From positions 62,133,607 to 62,197,606 of the forward strand of contig NC_077227.1 in NCBI RefSeq assembly GCF_027887165.1: a stretch of DNA of 64,000 bases, given 5' to 3'. This document shows, piece after piece, positions 11,199 to 22,963 of the stretch (its first letter is position 1; the number at the start of each line of letters is the position of its first letter). The notes below the pieces were generated by a model. The model made no database searches. It was not told the origin of the DNA and was given only the letters and a program-made list of their open reading frames with translations. Both the position numbers and the translations under genes were made by a program. The DNA is from Monodelphis domestica. Its lineage: Eukaryota; Chordata; Mammalia; Didelphimorphia; Didelphidae.

Positions 11199-12138
11199 AA
11201 TAGCTCATCTATTGAATAGAAAATAAGGTATAAAATTTTTCCCATAAAAGTGGCTTTTCACATGATTATAAAGTCAGGGCTTGTCTGGGCATGGGGAGAA
11301 AAGGGATGCCTTCAGTTTCCCTGTTATTCACAGTAAATTTAGTGTGTCTGTGGCCTAATGCAGAACTAGAAACCCAGGGGAGCCAATGGTCAGGGAGAAA
11401 CCCGAGAAAAGAGCGTTACATGTTCATACCCTGTCAGGTGGTAAGTAGAAGGCAGTGGCAATGGGGAGAGAGGCCAGGGAGAGTAGACAATACTACTTCC
11501 CCACAGTCACCCCCATAACTGGCAGAATTCAAGCCCTCTGTTCATCTCAACAGGCCCCAGAACGTTGGATGGGTCTGGAGGTCCTGGCCACGCTCCCTGG
11601 CATCCCCAATGCCTCTGAGCCTCCCGCTCAACTCTTCCTCATCTCCACAGGACCAAGGGTCCAGTCCTTTGCCTCTCCTGGCCAGAACACTGGAATAAAA
11701 AACTGTGTAAACAATGAACAGGACAGCCCCCACTCCTTCTCTCCCTCACCTGGCCTGGTGGTGGTCAGATCAGGAACACTTTCAGTAACACTGTGTGTCC
11801 TAAAACACTGGACAAAACCCAGATTCCTATAAATACTTCTCCCATGTGTACAGGCACACACAGACACACACAGGAAGGGAAAACACTGACAGCTACACAG
11901 ACAGACAGAAAGACAAGCACACACAAAAAAACAAGTGTTACATTCTGTTAACTGTAAGGCATGTTATTCCTTTAGAGAAAGGTGATCATGGGTGATGTCT
12001 TTTTTTTTTCTTCCCAGAGGTCACATTTGTGTCATGACTCTTGCAGATCGGGTAAGAACAGGGTGCCCCATGGTGCCTGCCACCAGAAGCTCTAGGGGCT
12101 GAGGGGTGGGGGGGAAGGCCCACCATCTCTGGGAGGTT

Positions 12139-12788
<650 letters not shown>

Positions 12789-13105
12789 ATAGTGAATGGA
12801 GTCCTGAGCCTGGAATCAAGAAGACCTAAGTTCAAATTCAGCCTTGGAAACTTGTAGATGTGTGATCCTGGATAAGTCACTTAACCTTTGTCTGCTTCAG
12901 TTTCCTTATCTGTAAAATTGGGATAACAGCCCTTACCTTCCCTGTTGTGAAGATGGAATGAGAGAATATTTGTGAAGTACTTAGTACAGTTTCATCCTCT
13001 GTAAAATAGGCATAATAACAATGTGTCTATCTACTTCACAGGGTAGTTGAGAATCAGACAGGACAATAGATGAAAAAGGCTTCACAAAGTGCCAGCTATT
13101 ATTAT
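12789..13105 (+). mobile_element. tRNA-derived SINE / MIR-type, long copy
   Basis: Shows AAGTTCAAATTCAGCCTTGG (box B region), GTGTGATCCTGGATAAGTCA, CAGTTTCCTTATCTGTAAAA and a long 3' part ending in TATTATTATTATTG. A second 'cctctgtaaaataggcataa' near 13000 suggests an internal partial duplication. Confidence 0.75.
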
Positions 13106-13594
13106 TATTGTTATAATCAAAGGTGACAGTCCACCCACCACAAGGACAGAAATGAGTCTCCTTCCCTTTACTCTCCTAGTAAGAGTTCCCAGAACCCCTC
13201 ATTGACCTTGTTAGAAAGAATACCACAAACTTGCTTCAGAAAGCTGAGCTCTCCGTATTTAATAACAATGAACATTTCTGGGTGACAGAATTGTCAAAGC
13301 CCCCCCCCCCCCAAACTCTAGGAGTTAAGAAGAGATTAAGACTTCTGCAGCTAAGCTACCAAATGTTGGAATATGACTCTGAACCCTTAGGCTTCTGATC
13401 CACCGACTGCTCTATCTCCAGCCTCTCTGCCCCTTTCCCTAGATTATTCCCCCTGCCTCCAGATTTCCTTCTCCCTGTCCTTCCACATTCTGTATCTGCC
13501 TTCCCTGCCCCCTGAACTCTGGGAAAATTGGGACAGAATCCTTCTTTAATCCATCCTGCACATTGCACTCAGGTTAATAGTGTTAAAAAGATGC
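13106..13594. other. Unassigned intronic DNA with a 13-base C run
   Basis: No gene or repeat recognised apart from a poly-C run at 13300-13312. Confidence 0.45.
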
Positions 13595-13755
13595 ATCTAA
13601 TGGAAACCACTGGCAAGAAATATGGGTCTTGGTCTTACTCCTGTGACTACCTTATCATGCAACCTTGGATATGTCTCTTTGACTTTTTAGAACTTAGTTT
13701 CCTTCTGTGTATCCTGAAGCATCTGGATCAGAAAGTTCTTTCTAAGAGTCTATAT
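13595..13755 (+). mobile_element. Degraded MIR-type copy
   Basis: Low-identity match to MIR order: TGGGTCTTGGTCTTACTCCT, CAACCTTGGATATGTCTCTT, then CTTAGTTTCCTTCTGTG. Confidence 0.4.
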
Positions 13756-13984
13756 GTCACTGATTTTTTTTTCCTTCTGGGAAGTTCTAAGTGGGGAGTT
13801 CTAAGACTATCTTTTGAGGAACATCACCTTGGGCTTACAGAGCTTCTCAAATTGGCTTGTCCTCACTTGAGATCTTGTGCTGATCTCATGTAATTTAATG
13901 GACAAGAAATACCTCTAATCTACAGGAAGAACTTCTGGGCCTTAGAAGAACAACATCCAAATGTAACAACTAATGATACTGAGT

Positions 13985-14440
13985 GGCAAAGGCAGGATCC
14001 AAGAAATTACTGGCAGTCTAGGAAAATGGGCTAGCTCTAATAGCATGGAATTTAACAGGAGTAAATGTTAAATCCTACACTGGGTTTAAAAAATGAGATT
14101 CTCAAGTCCAAGTTGAGGAGGCACATCTATCTGAAAGAGATGGGGGGGGGTTGGTGGGCTACAAGTTTGACATGAGTCAACAGTGTGATGTGGAAACAGC
14201 CAAAAAAGCTAATATGATCTTGGGCTTCTCTGAAAGGCAGAGATAGCGGTGTCTATGGTCTACCCTGGCCAGATTCCATCTAGAGTACTATGTTTGATCA
14301 TGGACATTATATTTGGGAAGATCATGGATAAATTGGAAAATATCCAGAGCAGATAATCTAGATGGTAAGGAGCCTGGCACCAGCTAAAAGAAATGATGAA
14401 TTTAGAGGAGATTTAGTTAGGAGAGGTGCTGCCTGTGAAA
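13985..14440 (+). mobile_element. CR1/L3-type LINE 3' region
   Basis: Contains GGCTACAAGTTTGACATGAG, CAACAGTGTGATGTGGAAAC, CCAAAAAAGCTAATATGATC and the following 'gccagattccatctagagtac' block, an order that recurs at 32338-33110 and 63640-64000. It resembles the end of CR1-clade LINEs, called L3 in mammals. No open frame. Confidence 0.65.
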
Positions 14441-14829
14441 AATAGGAAATTTATCAAAAACTGATTATCATCATTACTTAGAGAATTTTAGCTTGAATAA
14501 AATAGCTACCACAATGAGGCCAAGAGAACTCAGAAGCCATCTTAGTCAGAAAATACTTGGTCTCCTCCCCAAGAGGAAAGAAATGGAAAATGAGGCAACA
14601 GAGGTTTATAGTACAAACTCATCTGCAAAACATTACACAGGAGTATGCCAGAAGATTATAGTCATATTGCCTCAAAAAAGAAGTAAAGAGCAGCTGGGTG
14701 GATAGGAGAATATATAACACTCCAAAGAGGGCCATAGCATATGAGCCAGCTAAGTCATGTCATAGATAAAACTAGCATGAAGTCAACAAATAGATGTGAA
14801 ATGAAAGAGACTTGTTAAGAGTTTCTATG

Positions 14830-15060
14830 TTGACTCATTCTAATCATTCATGATAAAGGAATGGCTGCATCTGGATTTTGCTACTTCAGTGCCTGATGTG
14901 AAAAAGTGAGAATGTCAGTTAAGCTAGAGAAGCTGGGAAAAACAGTTAACCTTGACCCAAATACATATAGAAAAAAATCCATGCTGAGTGTGATACGATT
15001 TTAAAGGAACTCAGGGATCAATTTCCAAGAAATATCAATAGGAAACTTTTCTCCAAAATG
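14830..15060 (+). mobile_element. Possible RTE-type LINE fragment
   Basis: The segment around 14955-15045 (GTGATACGATTTTAAAGGAA, then CTCAGGGATCAATTTCC) aligns by eye with the better supported RTE fossil at about 38607-38660. Flanks are too decayed to define ends. Confidence 0.4.
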
Positions 15061-15327
15061 AAAAAAAAAAGAATAGTGTAGATAATAGTAAGAAAAAAAT
15101 TTTAATGATTAAGAAGATGGGCACCTACTAATTTTGTATGTCTATTTCTCATTTACATAAAATTTTTACAATAAAAATGCATATATTATGGAAATGCTTG
15201 ATGGAAACATGAGTAGGGAACAGGAAGGCTTTGGCAGATAAATTATAGCTGACTACATTTCCATAGTCACACAGTTCACTGAGACATGTAAAAGCTCCAA
15301 GTCTCTATTAGATTTATTGTTTATTGA

Positions 15328-15537
15328 TTTTTAAAAAGAATTAAAACCCCTACTTCTCTGTCTTAGAATCAATACTGCTATTGGTTCCAAGGAAGAATAG
15401 TGGTAAGAGCTAGGCAATGGAGATTAGGTAACTTGCCCAGAGTTATATAACCAGGAAGTATCTGAGCCCAGGTTTGAACCTAGGAACACCTGTATCTAGG
15501 CTTGGCCTTCAATCCACTGAACCACCCAGCTGTCCCC
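15328..15537 (-). mobile_element. MAR1-type SINE, near full length
   Basis: The minus strand shows GGGGACAGCTGGGTGGTTCA at the head, the box B region, CATTGCCTAGCTCTTACCAC and the 3' A-rich end. A TATTGAT-type sequence on both sides may be the target-site duplication. More diverged than the copy at 22135. Confidence 0.85.
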
Positions 15538-17094
15538 TATTGATGATTTTTTAATGTCAGTGGAACATAAAGATCTTGCCTCTTTACATATGTAAATATC
15601 AAACAAGAGAATTCACAATAGATGATGCCACAGAGATAACTGATCAACTGTCTTCTGAGAATCACCTGAAGGCATAAACTGGGGAGATATATGCTCATTG
15701 AAGATGTTCACCAGCATCATGGGAAATATCTTGAGTAAAGTCCAAATGGAATGAGAATTTCCTATAGATAAAGAATTTCTCCAGATGGTCCTATTTGGAA
15801 ATTCCATATTGCTGATTGCACTGGAGACCAGAATATTACATGGCTTCCTCAATGACATCCATTAGCATTGTTAGCAATCCACATGGAAAAAAAAGTGGAC
15901 AAATAATGCATATTTCTTCTCAGATTATGACATAAAGATAGGCAACCTTTTGAATTAGTCCACTAGTAATTATGTCTTGAACTGTTAATGAATAGTTCTC
16001 TCACTGAACATTGTCTTCACTGGGCTGTATTCATATCTGGGTAATAAGGTCCTGTTTTTAGTAATCCCAAGGATTTCCCTACAAAAATTAAATATTTTTA
16101 GCACCAATATTCTCCCATTAATGGGATAGGATTAAAAAATCATTTTTTTTTTGCCCCTAAAGGGCAATAGAAAGACACATGGTGGGTATGAGTGGGATAT
16201 ACAGATGATAAATACCAGAGTAGCTCTGGTTTCATGGATGGATATAATAGGTCAAAGCTGACCTTGTTGGGCTGGTACCTCTGGTTTGAGATTGGAACAA
16301 GTTGTGACAGTTATCAAAGGAAGGTTTTACTTAGCCACAAAAAGGGAGGGACATTCAGAGCAGAGAAGGAAGGATAGAGCAATACATTTCCTGTGGTGGT
16401 CATCTCCTACCAGTTAAAATCCTGGCTGAACAATCTGAAGCCTCAGGTCTTCACTGGAGCTCTTGTGGCCATTTTTGTACTTGGGTAACCAGGAAGCTCT
16501 TGGTTCTCTGAGCAAATTAAATCTTGAGGACATTTAAGAAAAATGATCTTACTAAAACTACTTGTGGGGGACTCCAGTCTCTATTCTAGTAGCCAAAGCC
16601 AAACAGTCGTGAAGCAGTCATCATATCTTTGATGAGCCTCTCCATACTTTGCTAGGTTGAGATGGAAGTTGGGACTTAGAGAGTAGATATAGTCTATTTC
16701 CAGGACTGTTTGAGAACCCTTTACAGCATGGTAGAACCTATCATGTGGCAACAGAATAGGACATTGAAGAGAGATTACTGGGGTCAACAAAAACTAAAAG
16801 AACCAGAAAGAGGTGGGTGGTTACTTTGGGTGAGATTTTGAGAGAAACCCGGTCAAGAGTCTCATAGTGTAAAAAGAAATGGTTGGATTTTGATCTGCAA
16901 TGGTGGAGGAACTATTGGCAACAGAAAATAGAATTATTAAAGGATAACTTGTTCTTAATTTACAGGAAGACTAGAGTAAGAAGGGAAACAAATGAAAATG
17001 TCCTCATGAGGTAACCTTGTTTATTGCCCATCTTTGGGGGACAGCTTGCCCACCAGAGTGATCCTTCCCTCTATCCTCTTTCTCCACCTGGTGC
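15538..17094. other. Unassigned intronic DNA
   Basis: No gene or clear repeat recognised. Short open frames on the minus strand at 15613-15858 (81 codons) and 16581-16790 (69 codons) have no recognisable domain. Old transposon DNA is possible but I cannot name it. Confidence 0.4.
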
Positions 17095-17300
17095 AAAAAA
17101 AAAGTGTTGTATTTGGGGGTCAGATGATCTGAGTTGAAATCTTGGTTCTGCTAGCCCTGAGTGACTCTGGGAAGTCACTGAAGTCCTTTGGTCCTCAGAA
17201 TATTCAGTTGCAAAATGAGGATGCTTAACTAGCTGGCCTCTAAGGTGCTAAACTAGCTGGCCTCTAAGGTCTCCTCTATCATGAAATTGTGTATCTTCTG
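17095..17300 (+). mobile_element. MIR-type SINE with internal 24-bp duplication
   Basis: Has GAGTTGAAATCTTGGTTCTG, GAGTGACTCTGGGAAGTCAC and ATTCAGTTGCAAAATGAGGA. Near its 3' end the unit beginning AACTAGCTGGCCTCTAAGGT occurs twice (17227-17246 and 17251-17270). Confidence 0.7.
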
Positions 17301-17754
17301 ACTATGAAGTACCATGACCTGTCTCCCAATTACATGACCTGAGATCTATAGGGGGTTTAGGAGAGGGGAGAATTAAGTCCTGCAAAGCTAACCTTGGGGA
17401 TTATCAGAAACCCTGCCTTGCTAAATGTGCTGTAGCTTTGCTTCAGAAATCAAATAAGAATTCATCAGTTATCCAGCTTGTTGATAGAAGCAGCTCTCTC
17501 CTCAGTCCCCAGTCTCCCTCCCTTCTTCCCTCTTTCCCTGGGGCCCTGGGAATCATTTTTTCCTGGAAAACTTGCAGAGGATGCTGGGAGGACTCCTGGT
17601 GAGGACAGCTTCTTGGCCAGTTGACAAAGACACTACCTTCTCCACAGCCTTGGCCTGCCTCTATCTTACTGACTTCAGAAATAATCCCCTGCAGGGGGAA
17701 GAAATGCAGAAGGCTGAGACTCTAACAGGATTAGTAAAGGCCATCTGGAAGGCA
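17301..17754. other. Unassigned intronic DNA
   Basis: Nothing recognised. A short + frame (17572-17838) runs into the next SINE and has no recognisable domain. Confidence 0.4.
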
Positions 17755-17885
17755 TATGTCACTGGGAGTCTAGAGACTTGGGTTCTAGTTACCAGCTCTG
17801 TCAGCAATCTACTGTGTGACCTTGAGCAAATCAGTTAAGCTCTCTGGGTCCCCTTTTCTTCATCTGTTAAACTAGAATAATCATT
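17755..17885 (+). mobile_element. MIR-type SINE
   Basis: Contains GAGACTTGGGTTCTAGTTAC, TGTGTGACCTTGAGCAAATC and TTCTTCATCTGTTAAACTAG. Confidence 0.7.
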
Positions 17886-18281
17886 TTTTGCCAAAAAAAG
17901 ACCAAGAGGAAGTTTGTCTTTGGCATGTTGGGTACGTTTTTATTGGAGGACATGGATAAGAATTCACAGGATGAGAATGTGTGGGTATATGAGTCACAGC
18001 CTGCATCTTCGAAGGTGGACCTCTAATAATAAAATCACGAATCTACTGACTTAATGAAATATTATAGTTGCCATGCCTTCTTTGCCTGAGTGTTCTAAGG
18101 ATCAAATGAGATATTTTAAATATATAAGGCTTTTTCCTTATTAGCCCTAAGACTCAACAAGACAAAGATACTGAGATATTTAGTCCACTGTTCTATCAGA
18201 ATCCATCTAAAGAATCCTTCCAAAGCTGGATTTCAAGCACACGATATGAAACTAAATCATTTAAAGAAAATTGCTTCAAAG
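17886..18281. other. Unassigned intronic DNA
   Basis: Nothing recognised. AT-rich around 18040-18130. Confidence 0.4.
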
Positions 18282-18450
18282 AATTATAGAATGCTAGAGT
18301 TGGGAGAGAGCTTTGAAATAATCTAGATCAAATCCTTCGTTTCACAGGTAAGGAAAATGGCAGAACTGCTGACAGGCAGAACTCTCCAGGAAGAGAAGTG
18401 AGGTCTCCTGACTTCACCCTTCCCATCATACCACACTTCCTCTTATTGGA
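18282..18450 (-). mobile_element. MIR-like old SINE
   Basis: The + strand shows GAATGCTAGAGTTGGGAGAG, CAAATCCTTCGTTTCACAGG and GAAGTGAGGTCTCCTGACTT, the usual reverse order of this abundant old SINE. Confidence 0.5.
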
Positions 18451-18539
18451 TTATCATGTTCAAGGCTCTAGAATAGATTAAGGAGCAGAGATGATCTTTC
18501 CTAAACATTTTACTTAGGTAAAACAGAGATAAGGAAGGT

Positions 18540-21355
18540 GGAGATGGGGAGGAATAAATAGTCCAATTTCATGTCTCCATCATTAGATCTTTATCCTGGA
18601 CCTACTCTGCCTGGACTTGCTGCTCAATAGTTCATGTATTCCCATTCCCTTATACTAATCCCAATGCATTGATTCTGCCAATGTACAAATCCTATTTTTT
18701 ACTCTCAGTTTACCACTCTCATGACTATCAACCACAACCCTTCTCTCCAAATATCCCCATCTAGACTTGCTTACCCCTTCCAATGCGTCCTCTGAGAATG
18801 CTTGATCCATAATTAACACCCTTTCTTTTGTCCCAAACCTCTTCCTTTCTTATCTGCTGTATCTTCTAGCTTGTACTCAGACATGGTTACATCAGAACTT
18901 TTCTAGTAAGAGTATACTCTTGCAGCCACTTTAATTTACAAGTCATGGTGGAGGAATCAGAGTGTTCCTTACCCAAAGGCCATTTCTAGATTTTCCCTTT
19001 ATCACCAGTGAACTACAAGGAACATTTCCTTTTTGAGTCCCAGTATCCTTATTTATTGCTAAATTCAGATCTTTGTAGGTACAATCTGTTGATCTCCAGG
19101 ACATTCTCCTCCTATGTTCAATGAATTCAGTGCCTGCCTCAGTCATTCTCTTTTTCCATCTGCTACATTTCCCCATACAATTTGATACTCCCTCAAATAC
19201 CTCAATTTTTCAGTTCTTTAGTCTACTCATTTCTCATGCCCTGCTTTTCTACTCCACACAGTTGCACACACAGAAATGGCCATATTCTTGAGTTCTACTT
19301 CTGTGTCCACAAACCCTGGAATTCTTTATCTGATTTTAATCTTTTATCACTCTACCTTTCCTTGTACTTTTATCATTTCTTTCCCTTGTACTTGATCCTC
19401 ACCTTGACCTTTATTCTCTCCTCCCCCCAGTTCTTTCCCAGCCGTCACTACTGCCCTTCTCTCTCTCTATTGACCCCTGATGAACTAACTCAACTCTACC
19501 TTATCCTTGTTCCTTGCTTTTCCTTACCCCTGGACCTGGTGATCTTCACACATTTCCAGTCTCTAATCTTGAATAACTTTCACCCACCACCCACTTTTCT
19601 CCTATTTAAATGCTGATGAATAGAGCTGGAGGAAATCATAAAACTGTGCTGAATGGGACCTGTGGCACATTATCTAATTTCAATTGAATGCTAACTACAA
19701 GACAAACATTCAATTTTTCCCTAATTGATTCACTCTCCCACTCTTCTGAGCAGCTGTTTCAAGCAAGATTTTTTTCCCCTTCTCAAGTCTTCCATGGAGC
19801 CTATTCTCCCAAGCCCTGTCAACAGAGAACCTCCCTTCATACTTTACTGAAAAAAAAAATGGATTTCATTTGACAAGAGCTTTGACTTCCTTCAATTGTT
19901 CTTTCCTTTACTCTGATCTTGGATGAAAAAGGGGGTCCTTCTCTTGGTAAAGGCAAACCTTCTCTACATGTACCCTGATAGATCCCCTCCTAATTTCTCC
20001 AGCAAATTGCTTCCATTATTCTCCACACTCTTTCTTTTTCTCTCTCTCTATATATATACTGTCTCCTTCCCTGTAACCTTACAAATATGCATGTATTTCC
20101 CACATCCTTAAAACCCTTATTTGATCCCATTTTCCACACCAGCTAGCATCTTCTAGCTCCCTCCTCTTCATATTTAAACCTCTTGAGAAAAATCTTGTAC
20201 ACTGAGTGTTTCTACTTCCTTATTCTCACATCTAAGCCCTCTGTAATATGACTTTTGACCCCATTACTGAACTGAACTCTTCAAAACAACTAGTAATCTC
20301 CTAAGGATCTTCTTCTTAATCATCATAGTTCTTGACTTTTCTGCAGCATGTCATACTATTGATCACTCCTTCTTGGATACTCTCTTGTTCCTGGGCTTTT
20401 GTGATGCTTTTCCTCTGATTCTCTTCCTACCTGTTCAACCATTGCCCATGTTTCCTTTGCTGGTTCTTCATATAGGTAAGTGTGCACTCTGTCCTTGGTC
20501 CTCTTTTCTTTTTAGTTTTTATTATTTCATTTGTGGGTCTCGTAAGCTCCCATGGGTTTATGCAGATGGTTTCCAGATCTATATCTCCAGCCCTTCTAGC
20601 TCTTTTCGTTTTAAGCATGTATCACCACATCTTCCTCTGGACATCTTAGACTGAATGTCTCAAGCATTTCAAACTCTACTTATCCAAAACAGGACTCATT
20701 ATTTTTTCCACAAAATCCTCCCCTCTTCCAAACTGATTACTATGAAGGCCACCGCCATGCTTGTGGCCAACTAAGTCCACAACCTGACTCCTTGCTCTCA
20801 TGTTTTATTTCCCATCTATTGCCAAATCTTGTTATTTCTACTTTTCTTACATCTCTCCTGTATGTCTTCTTCTCTCCATCAAAACAACCACAAACCTAAT
20901 CCAGGTCCTTATCACCTCTTCTAACTGATTCTCCTGCCTCAAGTCTCTCCTTACTCCCATCGTCCTCTACTCAGCTGCCAAGGTGCTTTTTCTAAAGTCT
21001 AAGTCTTTGCATTATATGTTGTATCCATGCCTGGAGTGGCCTTTACACTTTAAGACACAGCTCAAGCCTCACCTTCTACTTTAAGACACAGCTCAAGCCT
21101 CACCTTCTGCAAGAGGCTTTGTCCAGGGCTTCTAGCTCCCAATGCCTCTCCTTCCCATATTATATTACATTTAAGCTACATCTTAGAGTTTGTTTGTTTT
21201 TTGGTACTGAGTCATTTGTATTATTTCTCCCCCATTCGAATGTGAATTCCTCGAGGGAATGGGACTTTCTTTCTTTCTTTTTTGCTTCTTTTTGTAAGCC
21301 CAATTTAGGACAGCACCTGACACAGAGTAGGTGCTTAAGGGTTTATTGACAGACT
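18540..21355 (+). mobile_element. L2 LINE fossil, long copy with decayed reverse transcriptase
   Basis: About 2.8 kb collinear with L2 ORF2 and 3' UTR. Landmarks in order: a GTCCTTCTCTTGGTAAAGGC block near 19937, CTTAAAACCCTTATTTGATC near 20107, CTTTTCTGCAGCATGTCATA (20336), the YADD-box region near 20556 translating as WVYADGFQIYISSP, CTGCCTCAAGTCTCTCCTTA (20935), and the 3' end with CTCCCCCATTCGAATGTGAA and GAGTAGGTGCTTAAGGG. The catalytic YADD is YADG (20559-20570), and stops and frameshifts break the frame throughout, so it is dead. It is antisense to ZCCHC24. The part before 19900 is weaker. Confidence 0.75.
21047..21108. repeat. Exact 31-bp tandem duplication inside the L2 fossil
   Basis: Two identical 31-base units at 21047-21077 and 21078-21108, beginning ACTTTAAGACACAGCTCAAG. 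This is the L2 segment that normally occurs once before the 'caccttct' motif. Confidence 0.97.
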
Positions 21356-21445
21356 GACTCTTCTGGTTTATCAGAGGTTAGGGTGTTTCTGGACTGAAGT
21401 AAACAAGGGATCCAAGCAGGAAACATAAAGGGGGGAAAATGAAGT

Positions 21446-21640
21446 AGCAATGGGTAGGGTGTTGGACTTGGAAGTCCTCAGTTCAAATCCAGCAACAAGT
21501 ATTTATTTACTAGTTATGTGACTCTGGGCAAATCCCTTAATCTCATTCTCATCTTCCTCATTTGTAAAGTGAGGATAATGATAGCACCAACTTCCCTAGG
21601 CTGTTGTGAAGATTAAATAATATTTGCAAACTGCTTTTCT
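21446..21640 (+). mobile_element. tRNA-derived SINE / MIR-type copy
   Basis: Shows CCTCAGTTCAAATCCAGCAA, GTGACTCTGGGCAAATCCCT, TTCCTCATTTGTAAAGTGAG and GGCTGTTGTGAAGATTAAAT in the expected order. Confidence 0.75.
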
Positions 21641-22118
21641 AGATTTAAAGGGTTATTCAGATGCTAGCTACCAATCCTTGTCAAGAAGCAGGAAGGCAGA
21701 GGAATGTGCTATAGAAACAAAGGAAGAAATGTCTTTGGAAATTCTGAAGGGACATATTAGGCTTCTTCCATCATCCAGATGGCCCTTGGAAGTAATGGCC
21801 TGGTGACATGGGGCCTGAGGCCTAATCTCAACTCTGCCATGGCGATTTTCTTCTCTAGCCTTCATATTCTTCACTGTAGGAGGGGACCAGATGTTCTTTC
21901 TTCTATATACTTTGCATATAGAAGGTATTTAATTAAATGTTCTGTCATTTGTGTTCTTGACAATTTGTTTATATAGAAAAATGATCACAGAGCAAGACCT
22001 GAGAGCCATATGGCTCATTGGGTCAATGTGTCTGTCTTAGACTGTAGCCAACTAGCCTGAGGAGTCCTTTTGGTAAGGTGCCCAGATTTTCATTCTGTGC
22101 AGGTACCGGTGTTTGATT
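21641..22118. other. Unassigned intronic DNA
   Basis: Nothing recognised. Confidence 0.4.
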
Positions 22119-22361
22119 AAAGGGTAGAAGATTAGGGGCAGCTGGGTAGCTCAGTGGATTGAGAGCCAGGCCTAGAGATGGGAGGTCCTGGGTTCAAATC
22201 TGGCCTCAGACACTTCCCAGCTGTGTGACCCTGGTCAAGTCACTTGACCCCCATTGCCTAGCCCTTACCACTCTTCTGCCTTGGAGCCAATACACAGTAT
22301 TGATTCCAAGGTGGAAGGTAAGGGTTTAAAATGAAATAAATAAATAAAGGGCAGAAGATGA
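22119..22361 (+). mobile_element. Full-length MAR1-type SINE with target-site duplication
   Basis: The element runs 22135-22345. Box A is TAGCTCAGTGG (22147-22157) and box B GGTTCAAATC (22191-22200), as in a tRNA promoter. The core CCATTGCCTAGCCCTTACCA and 3' end GGAAGGTAAGGGTTTAAA are intact. It is flanked by near-identical 16-base direct repeats, AAAGGGTAGAAGATTA (22119-22134) and AAAGGGCAGAAGATGA (22346-22361), showing LINE-mediated insertion. This is the reference copy for the other MAR1 calls here. Confidence 0.95.
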
Positions 22362-22817
22362 TTATAATAATTACAAAGAGGAGGGATCTGTTGATGGCCA
22401 TAGGAGCTGTTTCAGAGGCTGGACTCCCTGGGTCTAAGGGGTCTGGGAGGGCAGAGACTTGGAGGGAGAAAGGAATGTCCGATTAGGTTTAGTCAATGCA
22501 CTGGGGTTTTATTTATTTGAGAATTGTCTTTGATCTTGAAAAACATCTGCCAGCTGGAAGAACTGGTGCCTGAGTGACCTCCATTGCCACCCAGGAGAAC
22601 CTACTTTCTTCAGAGGGGGTTAAATTGCATAATATATTCAGTCCAGTCCAGTTTTTACTTTGAGTTTCAAAGAGTCTAGGAAAAGGCCCTAATAGCAACT
22701 TGCCTGAGTTCTGGTGGAGGCCAGTGCAGACACTGGCATTGTATACATGTCTACATCTATGTATAGAGTATGTGCATCCTCTAAGCCTCCTTATTCTTCC
22801 TGGACATCAGTGGTCCA
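22362..22817. other. Unassigned intronic DNA
   Basis: Nothing recognised on either strand. Confidence 0.4.
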
Positions 22818-22963
22818 GTGGCAGCTAGGTGGCTCAGTGGCTAGAGAGCCAGGCCTGGAGATAGGATGACCTGGGTTCAAATATGACCTTGGGCACTTCC
22901 TAGTGATGGAACCCTGGTCAAGTCACTTAACCCCAACTGCCTAGCCCTTACTGCTCTCTTAGT
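22818..22963 (+). mobile_element. MAR1-type SINE, 3'-truncated
   Basis: Head TGGCAGCTAGGTGGCTCAGT, box B GGTTCAAATATGAC and core AACTGCCTAGCCCTTACTGC, then the match ends before the usual 3' segment. Confidence 0.85.

Larger units (their letters stand above)
7900..12138 (-). other. ZCCHC24: Predicted ZCCHC24 3' UTR (distal end estimated)
   Basis: Starts immediately after the TAA stop. From what I recall, the gene has a long 3' UTR of about 4 kb in human, which would end near 8 kb here. The block 7900-8640 is AT-rich and non-repetitive, as terminal UTRs often are. Sites resembling AATAAA on the minus strand lie at 11193-11198 and 10217-10222 (CAATAAAAC context). Near the expected end only a TATAAA variant at 8145-8150 was noticed. 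The UTR carries a tandem 51-bp duplication and a MIR in sense orientation. The end position is inference. Confidence 0.45.

Noticed and set aside
20373..20654. 93-codon + frame with a YADG motif as a possible host gene
   Set aside because: It is a remnant of the L2 reverse transcriptase within a longer collinear L2 fossil.
22135..22345. Pol III box A and box B as a functional tRNA gene
   Set aside because: They belong to a tRNA-derived MAR1 SINE; there is no tRNA-like acceptor stem pairing or CCA-end context and a target-site duplication flanks the element.
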